Shown one piece after another: positions 63,238-64,000 of a DNA stretch of 64,000 nt. The notes under the pieces are model-generated. The model was given only the letters and a program-made list of their open reading frames with translations, made no database searches and was not told the origin of the DNA. This DNA is from Hydrogenophaga sp. (GTDB taxonomy: Bacteria > Pseudomonadota > Gammaproteobacteria > Burkholderiales > Burkholderiaceae_C), in NCBI GenBank assembly GCA_016741995.1, contig JACVCO010000020.1:1-64000 (forward strand). The letters run 5' to 3'. The translations under genes were made by a program, and so were the position numbers. The stretch's first letter is position 1, and each line of letters begins with the position of its first letter.

Positions 63238-64000
63238 TCAGAACAGCTCGGGGCCGGCGAACACGCCGTGCGGGTCGAAAGCGTCGCGCAGGCGTTGCAT
63301 CACGGGCTGCAGGGCCGGCGCGGGTTCGTCGAAGCGGCGCACACCGGCCGCGCCCGTGGCGGGTTGGCGGAACAGTTGGGCGTGCCCGCCCTCTGCATGG
63401 GCCGCGGCGCGGATCTCGCGCTCGGCCGCGGCCGGCGCCCACAGCCAGCGCTGCGCGCCGTGCCATTCGATGAGCTGCGGCCAGGCGGCCAGCAGCGGCG
63501 CGGCGGTCTGCGGCAGCGACACGCGCCACAGGCCATGGTCGGGCGACGGCGCGTTGGCCAGGAAGGGCAGGCGGTGGTCGCGGCAGGCCGACCAGTCGGC
63601 GCTGGCCTGCGCGGTGTCCATGCGGATGCCGCCGGCCTCGCGCTGCAGGCGCTCGCTCGCGGCCTCCACCGCGGCCACCGCCCCGCGCAGGCGCAGGAAC
63701 AGCAGCTCGGGTGCGCCGGGTTGCGTGTCGTCGCGCACCCAGCACGAGGCGTTCAGCGGCAGCGGCTCGCCGCCCCAGCGGTGCAGCTGTTCCAGCGCGT
63801 CGTGCTGGTTCAGGTAGAAGAACAGCGTGGCCTCGGCGGGGGGCACGGGCAGCACCTTCAGGCTCACGTCGGCGATCACGCCGAGCAGGCCCCAGCTGCC
63901 CGCCAGGGCACGGCTCACGTCGTAGCCGGCGACGTTCTTCATCACCTGGCCGCCGAAGGTGAGCAGCTCGCCGCGGCCATTGACGAGGCGCGCGCCGAGC
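63238..64000 (-). CDS. glcE: Glycolate oxidase FAD-binding subunit GlcE (5' end outside the window)
   Basis: At least 253 residues are read, with the start beyond position 64000. LGARLVNGRGELLTFGGQVMMKNVAGYDVSRALAGSWGLLGVIADVSLKVLPVPP is the core GlcE block, including MKNVAGYDV for FAD binding. The C terminus FDPHGVFAGPELF is typical. The ATG-like methionines at 63945 are internal. It pairs with GlcF and presumably GlcD upstream, outside the window. Confidence 0.94.
   Translation of the reverse strand, partial: LGARLVNGRGELLTFGGQVMKNVAGYDVSRALAGSWGLLGVIADVSLKVLPVPPAEATLFFYLNQHDALEQLHRWGGEPLPLNASCWVRDDTQPGAPELLFLRLRGAVAAVEAASERLQREAGGIRMDTAQASADWSACRDHRLPFLANAPSPDHGLWRVSLPQTAAPLLAAWPQLIEWHGAQRWLWAPAAAEREIRAAAHAEGGHAQLFRQPATGAAGVRRFDEPAPALQPVMQRLRDAFDPHGVFAGPELF

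Overview
The window is very G+C-rich, about 70% by eye, with dense coding and no tRNA, rRNA, CRISPR array or insertion sequence that I could see. Gene content points to a betaproteobacterium of the order Burkholderiales, probably the Comamonadaceae: an mreC-mreD-mrdA block, a Bug/TctC binding protein, a betaproteobacterial-type LplT, several FMN-dependent sulfonate monooxygenases and a glcE-glcF block. This assignment is inference from gene families, not from a database search.

Layout. 1-3.6 kb: cell-shape genes mreC (5' end damaged), mreD and mrdA, preceded by about 120 bases that read as an unrelated adenylosuccinate lyase and join mreC through a poly-C stretch. 3.6-6.4 kb: a TSUP exporter, an ammonium transporter and a small unknown protein. 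6.4-10.7 kb: a GMC oxidoreductase and methylmalonate-semialdehyde dehydrogenase divergent from a LysR regulator, probably a 3-hydroxypropionate-type pathway. 10.8-24.3 kb: one long sulfur operon (sulfate-binding protein, SsuE, three SsuA paralogues, SsuD, a VOC protein, SsuC, SsuB, a Mop protein, MetNIQ, a cytochrome and flavoprotein resembling sulfide dehydrogenase, and a CysB-type regulator). 24.3-28.7 kb: LysR, Bug binding protein, a LeuC/LeuD-like hydratase and a DUF1330 protein. 28.8-34 kb: TauD, an ABC importer and an FAD/NAD(P) oxidoreductase. 34-40.6 kb: a second sulfonate-type ABC importer on the minus strand, a divergent binding-protein/di-heme-peroxidase pair, and an NtaA-type monooxygenase. 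40.9-46 kb: 1-Cys peroxiredoxin, a hydrolase and the sulfate importer Sbp-CysTWA. 46-64 kb is general: a DUF3445 (haem N-demethylase family) protein, ExoD, a HAD-UbiA/SMR/GT39 lipid-linked sugar operon, a TetR-SDR-MATE unit, VOC, AraC, SLAC1, Alr, LplT, a pseudo-receiver protein, Gpx, LrgAB, GlcF and a truncated GlcE.

How it fits together. Roughly 30 kb is a sulfur-scavenging island. The binding proteins and ABC importers bring in sulfate, alkanesulfonates and probably taurine-like or aromatic sulfonates. SsuED, TauD and the LLM monooxygenase release sulfite, and the CysB-type regulator is the likely controller. The strongest new observation is that seven promoters across the island, serving nearly every sulfur transcription unit on both strands, share the element TCGTT exactly 21 nt upstream of a -10-like hexamer (NANNAT). 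Two of them additionally share an identical upstream GCATATCG box at the same distance, and two others share an identical AAACAAGAAC box at the same distance. A second lead is the HAD-UbiA/SMR/GT39 operon at 47.8-51.2 kb, which resembles the mycobacterial decaprenyl-phosphoryl-pentose route.
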